A stretch of DNA of 64,000 nucleotides from Histomonas meleagridis. Its lineage: Eukaryota; Parabasalia; Tritrichomonadida; Dientamoebidae. This document shows positions 1-8,820 of this stretch, in pieces. The notes under the pieces were generated by a model. It searched no databases and was not told the DNA's origin. It saw only the letters and a list, made by a program, of their open reading frames with translations. The stretch lies in NCBI GenBank assembly GCA_020186115.1, contig WSYJ01000184.1:474306-538305 (forward strand). Reading direction: 5' to 3'. The stretch's first letter is position 1, and each line of letters begins with the position of its first letter. The position numbers and the translations under genes are program-made.

Positions 1-1
1 T

Positions 2-160
2 TTGATGTTGGAAAATTTGGTATTCCAAAATTTGTTGTTCACAAAGAACTTCGATTGTCAAATTAGAGAAATGTGGTGCGTGTTGGTGCAGTCTTTATGG
101 CATACAATTGAGGATGACGCTGAGTTGATGAAAATGTGCGGATCAATTCGAGTGAGATGA
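2..160 (+). CDS. 3' end of an unknown protein gene (partial)
   Basis: Frame 2 is open from the window edge for 52 codons and stops with TGA at 158-160. In DNA this AT-rich an open stretch of this length is unlikely by chance. The residues are mixed and protein-like (Trp, Cys, His, acidic patches) and do not look like AT-rich noise. I recognise no domain. Frame 1 ends at 66 and is less likely. The 5' part lies outside the window. Confidence 0.4.
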   Translation: MMLENLVFQNLLFTKNFDCQIREMWCVLVQSLWHTIEDDAELMKMCGSIRVR

Positions 161-697
161 GAAAAAATTCTCAAACATTTGTTTGATAAAATTCATTTAT
201 TATGTTCGAAATTTAGTTTTACGTTTTGCGTGAAACTTTCGATAATTCTGTGATTTGTACGTTAGTCATCATTCAAAATTCTTATCGTAAATGTTAAAAA
301 ATTCGTTTTTTCGAGTAATTTGTTATTACTTTAGAATAAAGTATGAGCAATAAATTAATGGTTGTTAACGCATTAATTTAATAATATAAGTATAAAATAT
401 TCTTTTGAAATCTTTAAATATATTTTCTTTTTTTTTTGAAGAAGATTAAAATTGTTCAAGAAATTTCTTTACTAAAAAAAAATAAAAATTGTATGTTTCC
501 TTGTACATTGAATTTAAAAGGATCTCAATAATCTAAATACTAATCATCGATGTTTGATAAAAAACTATTGATCTTTAATGGATTTTTGTAAAAACCTAAA
601 TCTTAATGTTTTTATTCTGAATAAGTGTTTTTAGTTTCATAAACTTCACGCTGTTAATTGAAGTTTTTCTTCCTTCATTTTGTGAACGTTTAAATTA
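161..697. other. Intergenic, no gene seen
   Basis: AT-rich spacer between the partial gene and the CK1 kinase. No RNA gene or ORF that I can support. The only recognisable element is the initiator-like site at 675-681. Confidence 0.6.
675..681 (+). promoter_or_regulatory. Initiator-like element upstream of the CK1 gene
   Basis: TCATTTT fits the trichomonad initiator consensus TCAYWYY. Its A lies 21 bases before the ATG at 698, the short spacing known for Trichomonas 5' leaders. The match is seen; transcription start is inferred. Confidence 0.5.
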
Positions 698-1876
698 ATG
701 GAGCTTCTCGTTGGAGCAAAGTATCGCTTAAAAAAGAGAATTGGTTTTGGAAGTTTTGGCGAGATATATTCTGGTGAAAACATTACAACACACGAAGAAG
801 TTGCCATTAAACTCGAATCTAAAAATACTAAACCACAACAATTAGGAATTGAAGCCAAGATATATACAATTCTTGCAGGTGGTGTAGGCATTCCATCCAT
901 AAAGTGGTATGGAACCGAAGGTGACTACAATGTATTAGTTATGGAGTTACTTGGTACATCACTTGAAGATTTATTTATACAATGTCGAAGAAAGTTTTCA
1001 CTTAAAACAGTTCTTATGATTGCTGACCAAATGCTAGCTCGTATTCAATACTTTCATCAAAAGGGTCTTATTCATCGTGACATCAAACCAGATAATTTTA
1101 TGATTGGTCTTAATAACAAATCAAACGAAATTTTTATTATCGATTATGGCCTTTCAAAAAAGTTTAGAGACCCAAGAACACACCAACATATTCCATATAA
1201 AGAAGGTAAATCATTAACAGGAACGGCCAGATACTCATCCATCAACACACATATGGGAATTGAACAAAGTAGACGCGATGATCTTGAGTCCGTTGCATAT
1301 GTATTGATTTATCTTTTAAAAGGTATTCTTCCGTGGCAAGGAATTCGGCCCGAAGACAAAAAGCAGCGATTTGAAATGATAATGGAAAAGAAGTTATCAG
1401 TTCCAATCGATGTATTATGTTCTGATCTTCCATCGGAATTTGTAGTCTTTCTATCTGAGGTTAAGAAACTTGATTTTCAAGAAGAGCCTAATTATAATTC
1501 ATATCGACAAATGTTTCGTTTGTTATTTATTAGAGAAGGATTTACTTATGATTACCAATATGATTGGGAAATTAGAAGAAGAGTTTTAGCAAATGTTCCA
1601 AGTAATTTCGGAAGTAATAATATAAAAAAAGATGTTGATAACAAAATTGATCAAGGTTCGAATAATCAAATACAAGCATTGCCACCAATAAAAAAATCTC
1701 CAAAGAAAAAGAAAAAAATTCAACAAGGATTAGGAATACAAGCTCACGTACCAATCGTAAATGGACCAAAAAAATTATCTAGAATAAATCCTCAAATGAG
1801 AACATTTGATAGATTATATACAAAAAGATATGAAAGGTTATCAGGGAACATAACAAGATGGAAGTCTTCAAAATAA
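698..1876 (+). CDS. Casein kinase 1 family Ser/Thr protein kinase
   Basis: A 392-residue protein with a complete CK1-type kinase domain at about residues 8-290. Visible are the glycine loop (GFGSFGEIY), catalytic Lys38 (AIKLE), HRDIKPDNF with HRD at 126-128, and the CK1-style activation region ending in [12 protein letters not shown] in place of APE. The Mg-binding motif is DYG (149-151), where most kinases and CK1 members have DFG. This is a conservative change, so activity is expected. The C-terminal ~100 residues are basic and low in complexity, with a Lys-rich patch near 335-345 that could act as a nuclear localisation signal. CK1 enzymes phosphorylate acidic or primed substrates in vesicle traffic, DNA repair and signalling; which applies here is unknown. 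The ATG follows an initiator-like motif. The next gene starts 88 bp downstream on the same strand. Confidence 0.95.
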   Translation: MELLVGAKYRLKKRIGFGSFGEIYSGENITTHEEVAIKLESKNTKPQQLGIEAKIYTILAGGVGIPSIKWYGTEGDYNVLVMELLGTSLEDLFIQCRRKFSLKTVLMIADQMLARIQYFHQKGLIHRDIKPDNFMIGLNNKSNEIFIIDYGLSKKFRDPRTHQHIPYKEGKSLTGTARYSSINTHMGIEQSRRDDLESVAYVLIYLLKGILPWQGIRPEDKKQRFEMIMEKKLSVPIDVLCSDLPSEFVVFLSEVKKLDFQEEPNYNSYRQMFRLLFIREGFTYDYQYDWEIRRRVLANVPSNFGSNNIKKDVDNKIDQGSNNQIQALPPIKKSPKKKKKIQQGLGIQAHVPIVNGPKKLSRINPQMRTFDRLYTKRYERLSGNITRWKSSK

Positions 1877-1910
1877 GAAATTCATTTAATTGTAAAGTTT
1901 TCAATATTAT

Positions 1911-1917
1911 AAACGGT
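1911..1917 (+). promoter_or_regulatory. AACGG (Myb-like) motif before the pseudouridine synthase gene
   Basis: AAACGGT lies in the 88-bp spacer ahead of the ATG at 1965. It is one of many AACGG/CCGTT copies in intergenic DNA of this window (see findings). AACNG is the core recognised by Myb proteins; function here is inferred. Confidence 0.35.
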
Positions 1918-1964
1918 CATGAAAAGTGAAACAGTCAATAATTTAACATAACAGTCAAATTGCA

Positions 1965-3029
1965 ATGGGCGGGTTCCTGAGTTCCAACAACGAAACTTCA
2001 GATCAAAAAGAATCAAGCGTACAAACAAGTGCGCCTTTGCCTACATCTAGTACACCAATAGCTCTTTTATATTCTTATATTGGAACGGGTTTTCATGGAT
2101 TACAATATTGCGAAGATCATCTTGCAATTGAAAATTTCCTTTTTGACGCATTAATTCGTGCACACCTTTTGCCAGCTGATGCAGCTACCAATAGAGGTTC
2201 CTCTCATTGGAATGAAGCATCTAGAACCGATTCTGGTGTTCATGCCGCTGCTCAAGTTGTGTCTTTTAATGTTTTCAATCCAAAAGGAAATAAGATTAAA
2301 AACCTTCCTAACTTGATTAATTCAAATATGGCCCAAAATTCGCCAATACATGTATGGGCAGTAATATCATGTAATAGAACATTTAATGCACAAAAGTTTG
2401 CCGATGCTCGAAATTACCTTTACTTAATGCCATTCAGCGCTCTTCATGAACAAACTGATGAACATTTAGAAATGCTCAGAAAAGATTGCTTACCTCTTTT
2501 CGAAGGAACTAAGAACTTCCACAATTATACAAAGCGAGTTACACCACAGTCAAGGACTGCTCTCAGAACCATATTAGAATTTTCAGTTTCAGATCCATTT
2601 CCAATCAATGGGGAAATGTTTATACTTTGGAAAATATATGGGAAGAGTTTTATGATGAACCAAATTCGCAAGATGCTTGCAACAGTTTTATCATATTCAC
2701 ATCAATTAATCACACTTGATCAACTTAAGATTACATTTACAGAAGAAAGATGGGCACTCCCAAAAATACCTGGTGATGGCTTGCTTCTTGATAAGGTTGA
2801 ATACACGGCAATCAGGGACAAGCTCGGGAGCATGAGGGACCACGAGATGAAGGATCCGGAATTCAATACGTATCGTCCGGTAATTGAAAAGTGGAAAACG
2901 ACCGTTTTGTATCCGCACATCGCAGAACAAATGACATCAAACGAAATATTCGACAAATGGGTCAAATATGTTCTTTTCCAATTCCCACCTTTGCCTCAAT
3001 CTGATCCAAGGGCTCAGCATCATAGATAA
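1965..3029 (+). CDS. tRNA pseudouridine synthase, TruA/PUS1 family
   Basis: A 354-residue protein of the TruA fold, which isomerises uridine to pseudouridine in tRNA. Motif I appears as YSYIGTGFHGLQY (about 36-48). The catalytic Asp89 is in SRTDSGVHAAAQ, matching the family's RTDxGVHA loop. The late SFMMNQIRKML segment (about 228-238) matches the family's QIRKM helix. About 30 N-terminal residues precede the domain. They start MGGFLSS, which fits an N-myristoylation signal (Gly2, Ser6) and would be unusual for this enzyme. The stop codon reads TAAA, the overlapping stop/polyadenylation form known from Trichomonas. Family is certain; which tRNA positions are modified cannot be told. Confidence 0.9.
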   Translation: MGGFLSSNNETSDQKESSVQTSAPLPTSSTPIALLYSYIGTGFHGLQYCEDHLAIENFLFDALIRAHLLPADAATNRGSSHWNEASRTDSGVHAAAQVVSFNVFNPKGNKIKNLPNLINSNMAQNSPIHVWAVISCNRTFNAQKFADARNYLYLMPFSALHEQTDEHLEMLRKDCLPLFEGTKNFHNYTKRVTPQSRTALRTILEFSVSDPFPINGEMFILWKIYGKSFMMNQIRKMLATVLSYSHQLITLDQLKITFTEERWALPKIPGDGLLLDKVEYTAIRDKLGSMRDHEMKDPEFNTYRPVIEKWKTTVLYPHIAEQMTSNEIFDKWVKYVLFQFPPLPQSDPRAQHHR

Positions 3030-3792
3030 ATTAAAATATTTTGTTTATATCAATTTTACAATTTAAAGAAAAAATTATCATAAATTGTGCAAACACTTAA
3101 TTTATTGTTTAAAGATTCATAATATTTCTCTTAATTGAAATGACATTATTTCAGTAATTAATAAATTACACAAGCTTGTGTTACACAAATTCGTATCGTT
3201 AGATTCGGTTAGTTAGTTATCCGAATGGTAAAAAGTAAAACATTTATTATTCCAAATTCAGTCACTTTAATTATGGATAATTCATTTGCTTGTCTTAATA
3301 ATTTAATTACAATTTTAATTGGAGGAAATGTTAATTATTCTTCCACCAACACTAATATTCACACAAAGTAATACATATACCAAAATAAAAAGCTAAAACA
3401 AAAAGAACAAAATATAGATGCTTATGAAGAAAATATAATTAGTACTATCACTAGCATTAGTGAAATAGATAATACTTTTTCAGTAGGAATCAATAAATCA
3501 AATATTTAAGAAAGTCCATTTGCAGAAGGTTTCAAATATGGAAAATTCATAAATCACATATATAATAAATATTTTCGTCAATCCAATAATTTTTTCATTT
3601 ATAAATTTATAAGAATTAAAAATGACGTACAATGTATAAGATTTAAACAAAAACATGATTAAAACACTCCCATTCATAAAACCAAAGCACTTTAGCAAAA
3701 TTACATTTGAAATAACTTTTTGTGAGTACGATAGAAACTATCGGAGAGTTTTCGACGGTTATAAATGATGCTGAAAAGTGGCAGTCCACACT
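3030..3792. other. Intergenic, no gene seen
   Basis: AT-rich spacer. Short frames on both strands lack coding character. A GACGGTT motif lies at 3754-3760, about 35 bp before the next ATG. Confidence 0.55.
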
Positions 3793-4521
3793 ATGCTCAG
3801 TCCTGTTACACCATCACTTCCAAACACATCATATATAGATAAGTTTCTTTCTGCTGTCAAGTCACATCTTAGTTCCGTCAAAAAAGCGAAAAATGATATA
3901 AAGAAAATGTTTTCATCAGTTCTTCTAGTTTATTCAAAAGATGCTCCTGAATTTCTCCAACCCCTTTATCAAAAACTTAAAGAGTTCGGTAATACTATTG
4001 TTCAAGCATTTCAAGAATTTGATTCAAGTGTCTCACCACTAATTCAAGCTACAAATGAAATTATCCAACAAAGAGAAGAGCTAGAAAAAGCACTAAGCGC
4101 ATACAGAAAGGAAATTATAAATGTAAGAGCAGAGGAAACACCAGAAAACATTAAAAAAGAAGGAGATGCACTCCAGAATTTCATACAAAAATTGGTTAAA
4201 TTTAACACTGATTCCAATGCTCTTGTGCCCTGTTTTAAGAGCTTCTATATTGCAGCCTGTGCACAACTCGAAAGCAATTTATCGAGATTAAAATTCTTTT
4301 TCCAGAACGAAGCAGAGAAACGCTATGAGAGTTCTGCTGAAGAAAAAGAAATCGGGAAACTAATTGAAGAGTTAAATGACGAAATAACGAGCAAAGTTAC
4401 CGAAAATCAGCAAAATGAGCCTGCTGAAAATGATAAAAAAAATGAAAGTATTGAAAAGACCGAAAATATTGAAGAAGAGGATCATAAAGAAGATGAAAAA
4501 AATGTGGAACAAAAAGAGTAG
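3793..4521 (+). CDS. Helical coiled-coil protein with acidic C-terminus, unknown function
   Basis: The frame opens further upstream only through a GTG; the first ATG is at 3793, giving 242 residues. Residues ~15-190 are predicted helical throughout, with heptad-like spacing and few Pro or Gly. The length and pattern resemble a BAR/AH-type membrane-curving bundle, but I see no diagnostic motif, so that is only a suggestion. The last ~45 residues are Glu/Asp/Lys-rich and probably disordered. There is no signal peptide or membrane segment. It lies on the same strand as the next gene, 116 bp away. Confidence 0.7.
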   Translation: MLSPVTPSLPNTSYIDKFLSAVKSHLSSVKKAKNDIKKMFSSVLLVYSKDAPEFLQPLYQKLKEFGNTIVQAFQEFDSSVSPLIQATNEIIQQREELEKALSAYRKEIINVRAEETPENIKKEGDALQNFIQKLVKFNTDSNALVPCFKSFYIAACAQLESNLSRLKFFFQNEAEKRYESSAEEKEIGKLIEELNDEITSKVTENQQNEPAENDKKNESIEKTENIEEEDHKEDEKNVEQKE

Positions 4522-4614
4522 AACAACTTAATGATAAAATTTATATGGAATAATTCCGTTTTTTTGTGACATTTTTTCCATTGAATTTTGCGCGGCTTTT
4601 TAACGTGCGATTGT

Positions 4615-4625
4615 AAACGGTTTTT
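4615..4625 (+). promoter_or_regulatory. AAACGGTTTTT motif just upstream of a start codon
   Basis: A copy of the recurrent AACGG-type motif, 12 bases before the ATG at 4638. No initiator-like TCA motif is seen here, so this element may sit at the start site. Function is inferred. Confidence 0.35.
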
Positions 4626-4637
4626 CTGTTAGTTTCC

Positions 4638-6368
4638 ATGAGTCAGAAAGAAGACAACGATTCCACAAAGATTAAAGATGATATTTTATCTGACTTCGAA
4701 TCTTCTAGTTCTTCAGATGGAAAAAAGAAAAAAACAGCTGAAAAGGAAAAAAATGATTCAAATCTGAATGAAAAAAAAGAAAATAAAAATGAAGAAATAG
4801 CTAAAACAAAGAATAACAGCTCTGACTCTAGTGATAACAACCAAGCTGAATTAGAAAATTCAATATTTAGTGATAATGAAGATCACAAACCTAAAGAGAA
4901 AGAAGACACTAGCAAAGAAGAAACAAAAATCGAAAAGCCTGAAGAAAAAGAACCAGATAAAATAGAAATTCAACCTTTAATTATAAACAAAACAGATTCA
5001 ATTAACAAAGAAAAAACAACTAATTCAAGTAGGAAAAAAGGGTCAGAGCCCGCCACGCCTAAAGAAAAAGAACCTTCCAAAAGCAGTAGCTCAAGCCCAA
5101 GTTCTAAATCATCAAACAAATCCAATGGAAACAAAGACTATACAATAGAGAAATCGAAAAACGACAAAATTGAATTAATACGAATACCCAAACAAGACAA
5201 CAGTTCTGATTCACGTCAACTTAATCGCATCAAATCTCCATCAAGCAACAAAACCAGTCCAATTCACAAGAACAGACAAAAAGAATCTCCAAGCAAATCA
5301 TCACCTCGCAACATAAGAACGTCAAATTCCAAGCGAAAAGAGCTAACTCCTCCATTATCGCCATCATCGACTTCATCATCTGCGTCATATTCCTCATCCG
5401 AAAGTATCTACGAATACACTAAGAAAGAACTTGAAGATGCACTTTCGTTAATGCTTAAGCGGAAGAGTCTTCCACCATATGAAATGCGTCCGTCACTAAT
5501 AAACTATGCGCGTAAGCTTAGTACGCAAAAACTTTTAGAAGAAGAATATGACGAAGCGTCTGAACTTGATATGGCCATTGACATCCTTTATTCGAGTATC
5601 CAACATGACAACAATGAAAGCGACATGCAAAATGCATCAAACATATTACAGCAACGCCTTGATAATGCTAAATCACGCGAGAAGCAATTACGCGAAAAAT
5701 GGGACGAAGTCATACAACAGAACATGGAAGAAGCCGACGAAAAAATCGACGAGTTAAAAAAGCGTCACAAAGAAGAAATCGAAGAGTTCGAGAAAGAATG
5801 GTCTAAGCCAGAAGTAATGAATCGATTTAACAAGCCATCATCGGAACTTTTGCAAATTCGAAAGCAACAAAAGTCTTTAGCTTTGATTCATGATTTTACT
5901 CGTGCTAAACAAATGAAAATCGAAGCTGAAGCTTTAGAAAGAAAAGAAACTTCGATTGCAACAAAAAAATTTAGGGAGTCAATGAAAAGTTCATTTGAAC
6001 AATTACTTGAAACACAAAAGAATGAACTTTCTTGTTTGATGATGAGCATTGAAAACCAAAGAGCGATTTTGGAGACATATAAAAATAGCGAATTGGAAAC
6101 GGCAGCTGCAACTGTGAAACAAATCGAGGCGAAATTGAATCAGTCGAAATCAGCTAAAAAACCTGTCGTGTTCGTCCCAAGAGTGCAACAAAGATCGCAA
6201 GTATCACAATCACAGAATGCGGCTGTGACTGGTGTCATATCACAGAGAACGAGATCGAGATTGGCGAAATATAGAAAGTCTTCGGATAAGGTAAGACTAA
6301 CATTGCCTAATCAGGACATAAAGGCAATTATGAATTCGGTGTCATCTTCGAGAAAAAGAAAGAATTAA
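4638..6368 (+). CDS. Ser/Lys-rich disordered and coiled-coil protein, unknown function
   Basis: A 576-residue protein in two halves. Residues 1-255 are low-complexity Ser, Lys, Glu and Asn, almost surely disordered, with many SP and SS pairs that could be phosphorylated. Residues ~255-500 are ordered, starting with a region resembling N-terminal helical bundles (YTKKELEDALSLMLKRKSLP) followed by a long coiled coil rich in Glu, Lys and Arg. The C-terminus is basic (ends SSRKRKN). There is no signal peptide or membrane segment. It may be cytoskeletal or basal-body associated, judged only from the coiled coil. The codon mix shifts from A-rich in the first half to more even in the second. Confidence 0.8.
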   Translation: MSQKEDNDSTKIKDDILSDFESSSSSDGKKKKTAEKEKNDSNLNEKKENKNEEIAKTKNNSSDSSDNNQAELENSIFSDNEDHKPKEKEDTSKEETKIEKPEEKEPDKIEIQPLIINKTDSINKEKTTNSSRKKGSEPATPKEKEPSKSSSSSPSSKSSNKSNGNKDYTIEKSKNDKIELIRIPKQDNSSDSRQLNRIKSPSSNKTSPIHKNRQKESPSKSSPRNIRTSNSKRKELTPPLSPSSTSSSASYSSSESIYEYTKKELEDALSLMLKRKSLPPYEMRPSLINYARKLSTQKLLEEEYDEASELDMAIDILYSSIQHDNNESDMQNASNILQQRLDNAKSREKQLREKWDEVIQQNMEEADEKIDELKKRHKEEIEEFEKEWSKPEVMNRFNKPSSELLQIRKQQKSLALIHDFTRAKQMKIEAEALERKETSIATKKFRESMKSSFEQLLETQKNELSCLMMSIENQRAILETYKNSELETAAATVKQIEAKLNQSKSAKKPVVFVPRVQQRSQVSQSQNAAVTGVISQRTRSRLAKYRKSSDKVRLTLPNQDIKAIMNSVSSSRKRKN

Positions 6369-6902
6369 GTGAAAAAAATAGTAAAATGTAAAATAAAGTT
6401 TTAGTTTTATGTTTTATTTAAAAAATGTTTTGTTTCATAAATCAAGGGAAGAAATAGTAAATAAAGATAAATGATGATCCAAACACTAAAAATATCAATG
6501 AAGAAACAACAATTTGAAGTATTACAATTTCCTTTACATAAAAATGAAAGAAAAAAATATGCAAAACATATAAAGACGTCGTGAAAAACTATCTACTTTG
6601 ATAAGAATGTCATTCATAGAAGCTTTTTTTCAACCTATAAAAAAGTATATATACATACTAAGTTTAATGAATAAATGCTAAATAATATCATTGTATTACA
6701 CTCTAATTGCTTGGTACATCAGTAAAAAATAAATATTCTGTATTTTTGGTAATAAAATCTCATGGTACAAAATTATAACATATTATTTTCCAAGCAGTTC
6801 TTCTTAGTTGTATTAAAGTATCCATTTTTCACTTTATTTCATAATTTTTTCTGGAATTTAAAAAATAACAAAAAATACTTCAATTAGTTACATTCTTATT
6901 GT
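6369..6902. other. Intergenic between convergent genes, no gene seen
   Basis: Very AT-rich DNA holding the 3' ends of the flanking genes. No ORF or RNA gene that I can support. Confidence 0.6.
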
Positions 6903-8120
6903 TTATTTTCTTCTACGGTAGAAAAAGATTCCTGCAGCTAAAGCAGCTGCTCCAATTAATGCACCAGCGATCAACATGTCAGTCAACGTTTCTTTTGTTT
7001 CTTTAGTCTCTTGTTTTGTTTCTTTGATATTATTTGGATTTTCTTTTTCTTTTTCTGCTTCTTTTTCCTTTTCCATATTTTCTCTTTCTTTTATTTGATT
7101 TATGAAGTTAGTTGGATCTATTCCTATTGATTCCAATATTTGCGCACCTTTATCGATATCTCTTTCTACTCCAATTCCCATTAAATAACAATGTCCAAGT
7201 GATTCAATTGATTTCACATTATGATATTCCAAAGCTGACTTTTCAAAGTATTTAAATGCTAATTTTGGATCAGCATTAAAACCTTTTTGATCAGCTAAAT
7301 GTAACATTCCTAAGTAATGATAAGCAATTGTTATTCCATGTTGTGCAAGAAATAGTAATAAATTCTCAGAAACTTTATAAGCTGTGCCATCCTCAAACTC
7401 AGTTAATAAAACAGAAACAACAAGCATAGACTCTAAGTCAGAATGTTCAAGTATTAATCGACAACGCCAATAAAAATGTGCATCGCGATCATGCGCCAAA
7501 TGTTGAGCAAGAAGAATTTGGGAAGGACGATGTGAACGCCACGCAGAATATAATAAAAACCTTTCATATATTTCGGGCTTTTCTGGTGCAGAAAGAGCAA
7601 GTAAAAAAGATGAATTTAGATCCATATCACCACCTATTATCAATATTGGCCATTTGCTTTTCACATGTAATTGAATTGTGACTTTCTTTCCACTTACTTG
7701 GATATCATATTCTTGTGGAGTTTCATAGAATGTTCCTGAGATCCAATTCGATTCAGATGATATTTTATCTCCTTCAATTTTTACCTCATCTGGAATACGC
7801 CCTATTTCATCGTCTTTGGGTGATATGGAGAATTCATATTCTGATTCATATTTTATGGTAATTAAATCATCATCTTGTGTCCATGTATATCCATTATATC
7901 CTAAAGTCGTGTGGAATATAGAAGGAGAAACGACTTCTGGATTTTCATTTTCATGGAATTTTTTGTAAATATATTGAAAATATTCATCAGGAATTGGTGT
8001 CTTTTGGAAAACTTCAAATTTCTTCTCTTGTGATACATAACATTGGGAATGTGAAAGATATGCTATTATTTCACGATAGTCCATTGGCTCTTGAGCAACA
8101 TTTAGCAAAGACTTTTTCAT
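6903..8120 (-). CDS. Tail-anchored CS-domain and Sel1-repeat protein
   Basis: The frame extends upstream to 8183, but those residues would overlap the divergent gene; the ATG at 8120 gives 405 residues. Residues ~70-170 look like a CS/NudC-p23 beta-sandwich (GYTWTQDDD start, alternating hydrophobics). Residues ~255-340 carry Sel1/TPR-like helices, including a clear GHCYLMGIGVERD. A Glu/Lys linker follows, then one hydrophobic segment (about 380-400) and the basic tail YRRRK. This is the layout of a tail-anchored protein facing the cytosol. NudC-like CS domains act as Hsp90-type co-chaperones, so a membrane-bound chaperone adaptor is plausible. The anchoring membrane (ER or hydrogenosome) cannot be decided. 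The stop codon reads TAAA. Confidence 0.8.
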   Translation of the reverse strand: MKKSLLNVAQEPMDYREIIAYLSHSQCYVSQEKKFEVFQKTPIPDEYFQYIYKKFHENENPEVVSPSIFHTTLGYNGYTWTQDDDLITIKYESEYEFSISPKDDEIGRIPDEVKIEGDKISSESNWISGTFYETPQEYDIQVSGKKVTIQLHVKSKWPILIIGGDMDLNSSFLLALSAPEKPEIYERFLLYSAWRSHRPSQILLAQHLAHDRDAHFYWRCRLILEHSDLESMLVVSVLLTEFEDGTAYKVSENLLLFLAQHGITIAYHYLGMLHLADQKGFNADPKLAFKYFEKSALEYHNVKSIESLGHCYLMGIGVERDIDKGAQILESIGIDPTNFINQIKERENMEKEKEAEKEKENPNNIKETKQETKETKETLTDMLIAGALIGAAALAAGIFFYRRRK

Positions 8121-8139
8121 TAAATAAACGTACAATAAA

Positions 8140-8156
8140 AATATGAAAAGATATGA
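8140..8156 (-). promoter_or_regulatory. Two initiator-like sites overlapping the start of the divergent gene
   Basis: On the minus strand TCATATT (8146-8140) and TCATATC (8156-8150) both fit TCAYWYY and lie about 24-34 bases before the ATG at 8120. They overlap the first codons of the plus-strand gene at 8143. Motif matches are seen; use is inferred. Confidence 0.4.
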
Positions 8157-8550
8157 AAACGAAAGAAAAACACAAAATAACAAGTTTAATCCTGATACAG
8201 AGCTTCAAAATCTGAAAAGAATCATCCAGAATGAAAAAAAGTTTTATCAAAAATCAAAATTAATGGAAGAAGAAAGACATCAAAAAGCAATGTCTTCCAT
8301 TAAAGTAGAACATATGAAACGAATGCTTGAATCAAAAGAACTAGAAGCAACTTATATTCAAAAACTTAATGAAATTAGAACTGATTTTTCAAGAAAGAAA
8401 CTAAATATTAAAAGAAAACAAAAACAAGAAGAACTAATTTACAAGACATTTCAAGAATTTTCATACAATAAAAACTATTCAGAAATAGAAATCAAATCAT
8501 ACATTGAAGAAGTCACCAAAGAGCTCTTCAAACTGATGAATTACGATTAA
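8143..8550 (+). CDS. Small basic coiled-coil protein, unknown function
   Basis: A 135-residue protein, almost wholly helical, very rich in Lys, Glu, Met and Gln with heptad spacing. It has no Cys, signal peptide or membrane segment. The ATG at 8143 is only 22 bp from the ATG of the divergent CS/Sel1 gene, so the two share one tiny promoter. I recognise no family. Confidence 0.65.
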   Translation: MKRYENERKTQNNKFNPDTELQNLKRIIQNEKKFYQKSKLMEEERHQKAMSSIKVEHMKRMLESKELEATYIQKLNEIRTDFSRKKLNIKRKQKQEELIYKTFQEFSYNKNYSEIEIKSYIEEVTKELFKLMNYD

Positions 8551-8562
8551 GAATTCAAACGA

Positions 8563-8660
8563 AAACGGTTTGACCCAAAAAATCTGTCAGCGGTTGTTCT
8601 GTTAACAGCTACAGTCAATAATTTTTTGAATAACTGTTCAACAATCGGTTCAAAACCCGA
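8563..8660 (+). promoter_or_regulatory. Cluster of Myb-like sites upstream of the surface-protein gene
   Basis: Within 100 bp lie AAACGGTTT (8563-8571), AGCGGTT, GTTAACAG, CAGTCAATAA, AACTGTT and CGGTT elements, all variants of the AACNG/CNGTT Myb core. This is the densest such cluster in the window. It lies ~160-260 bp before the ATG at 8821. Regulatory use is inferred. Confidence 0.35.
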
Positions 8661-8820
8661 TCGAACTGAATGAAAACTGCCATAGCCAATAAAAACCACC
8701 ATTTTTCATTCAATTATCCATTTTCAATGACAAAAATTTTTGCGTTGGTTCAATTTTTGAGAGGACTGCCTTCCCTTTTTTTTTGGATTTTCATTAATAA
8801 AACCGCCAATTATTTTCCAA

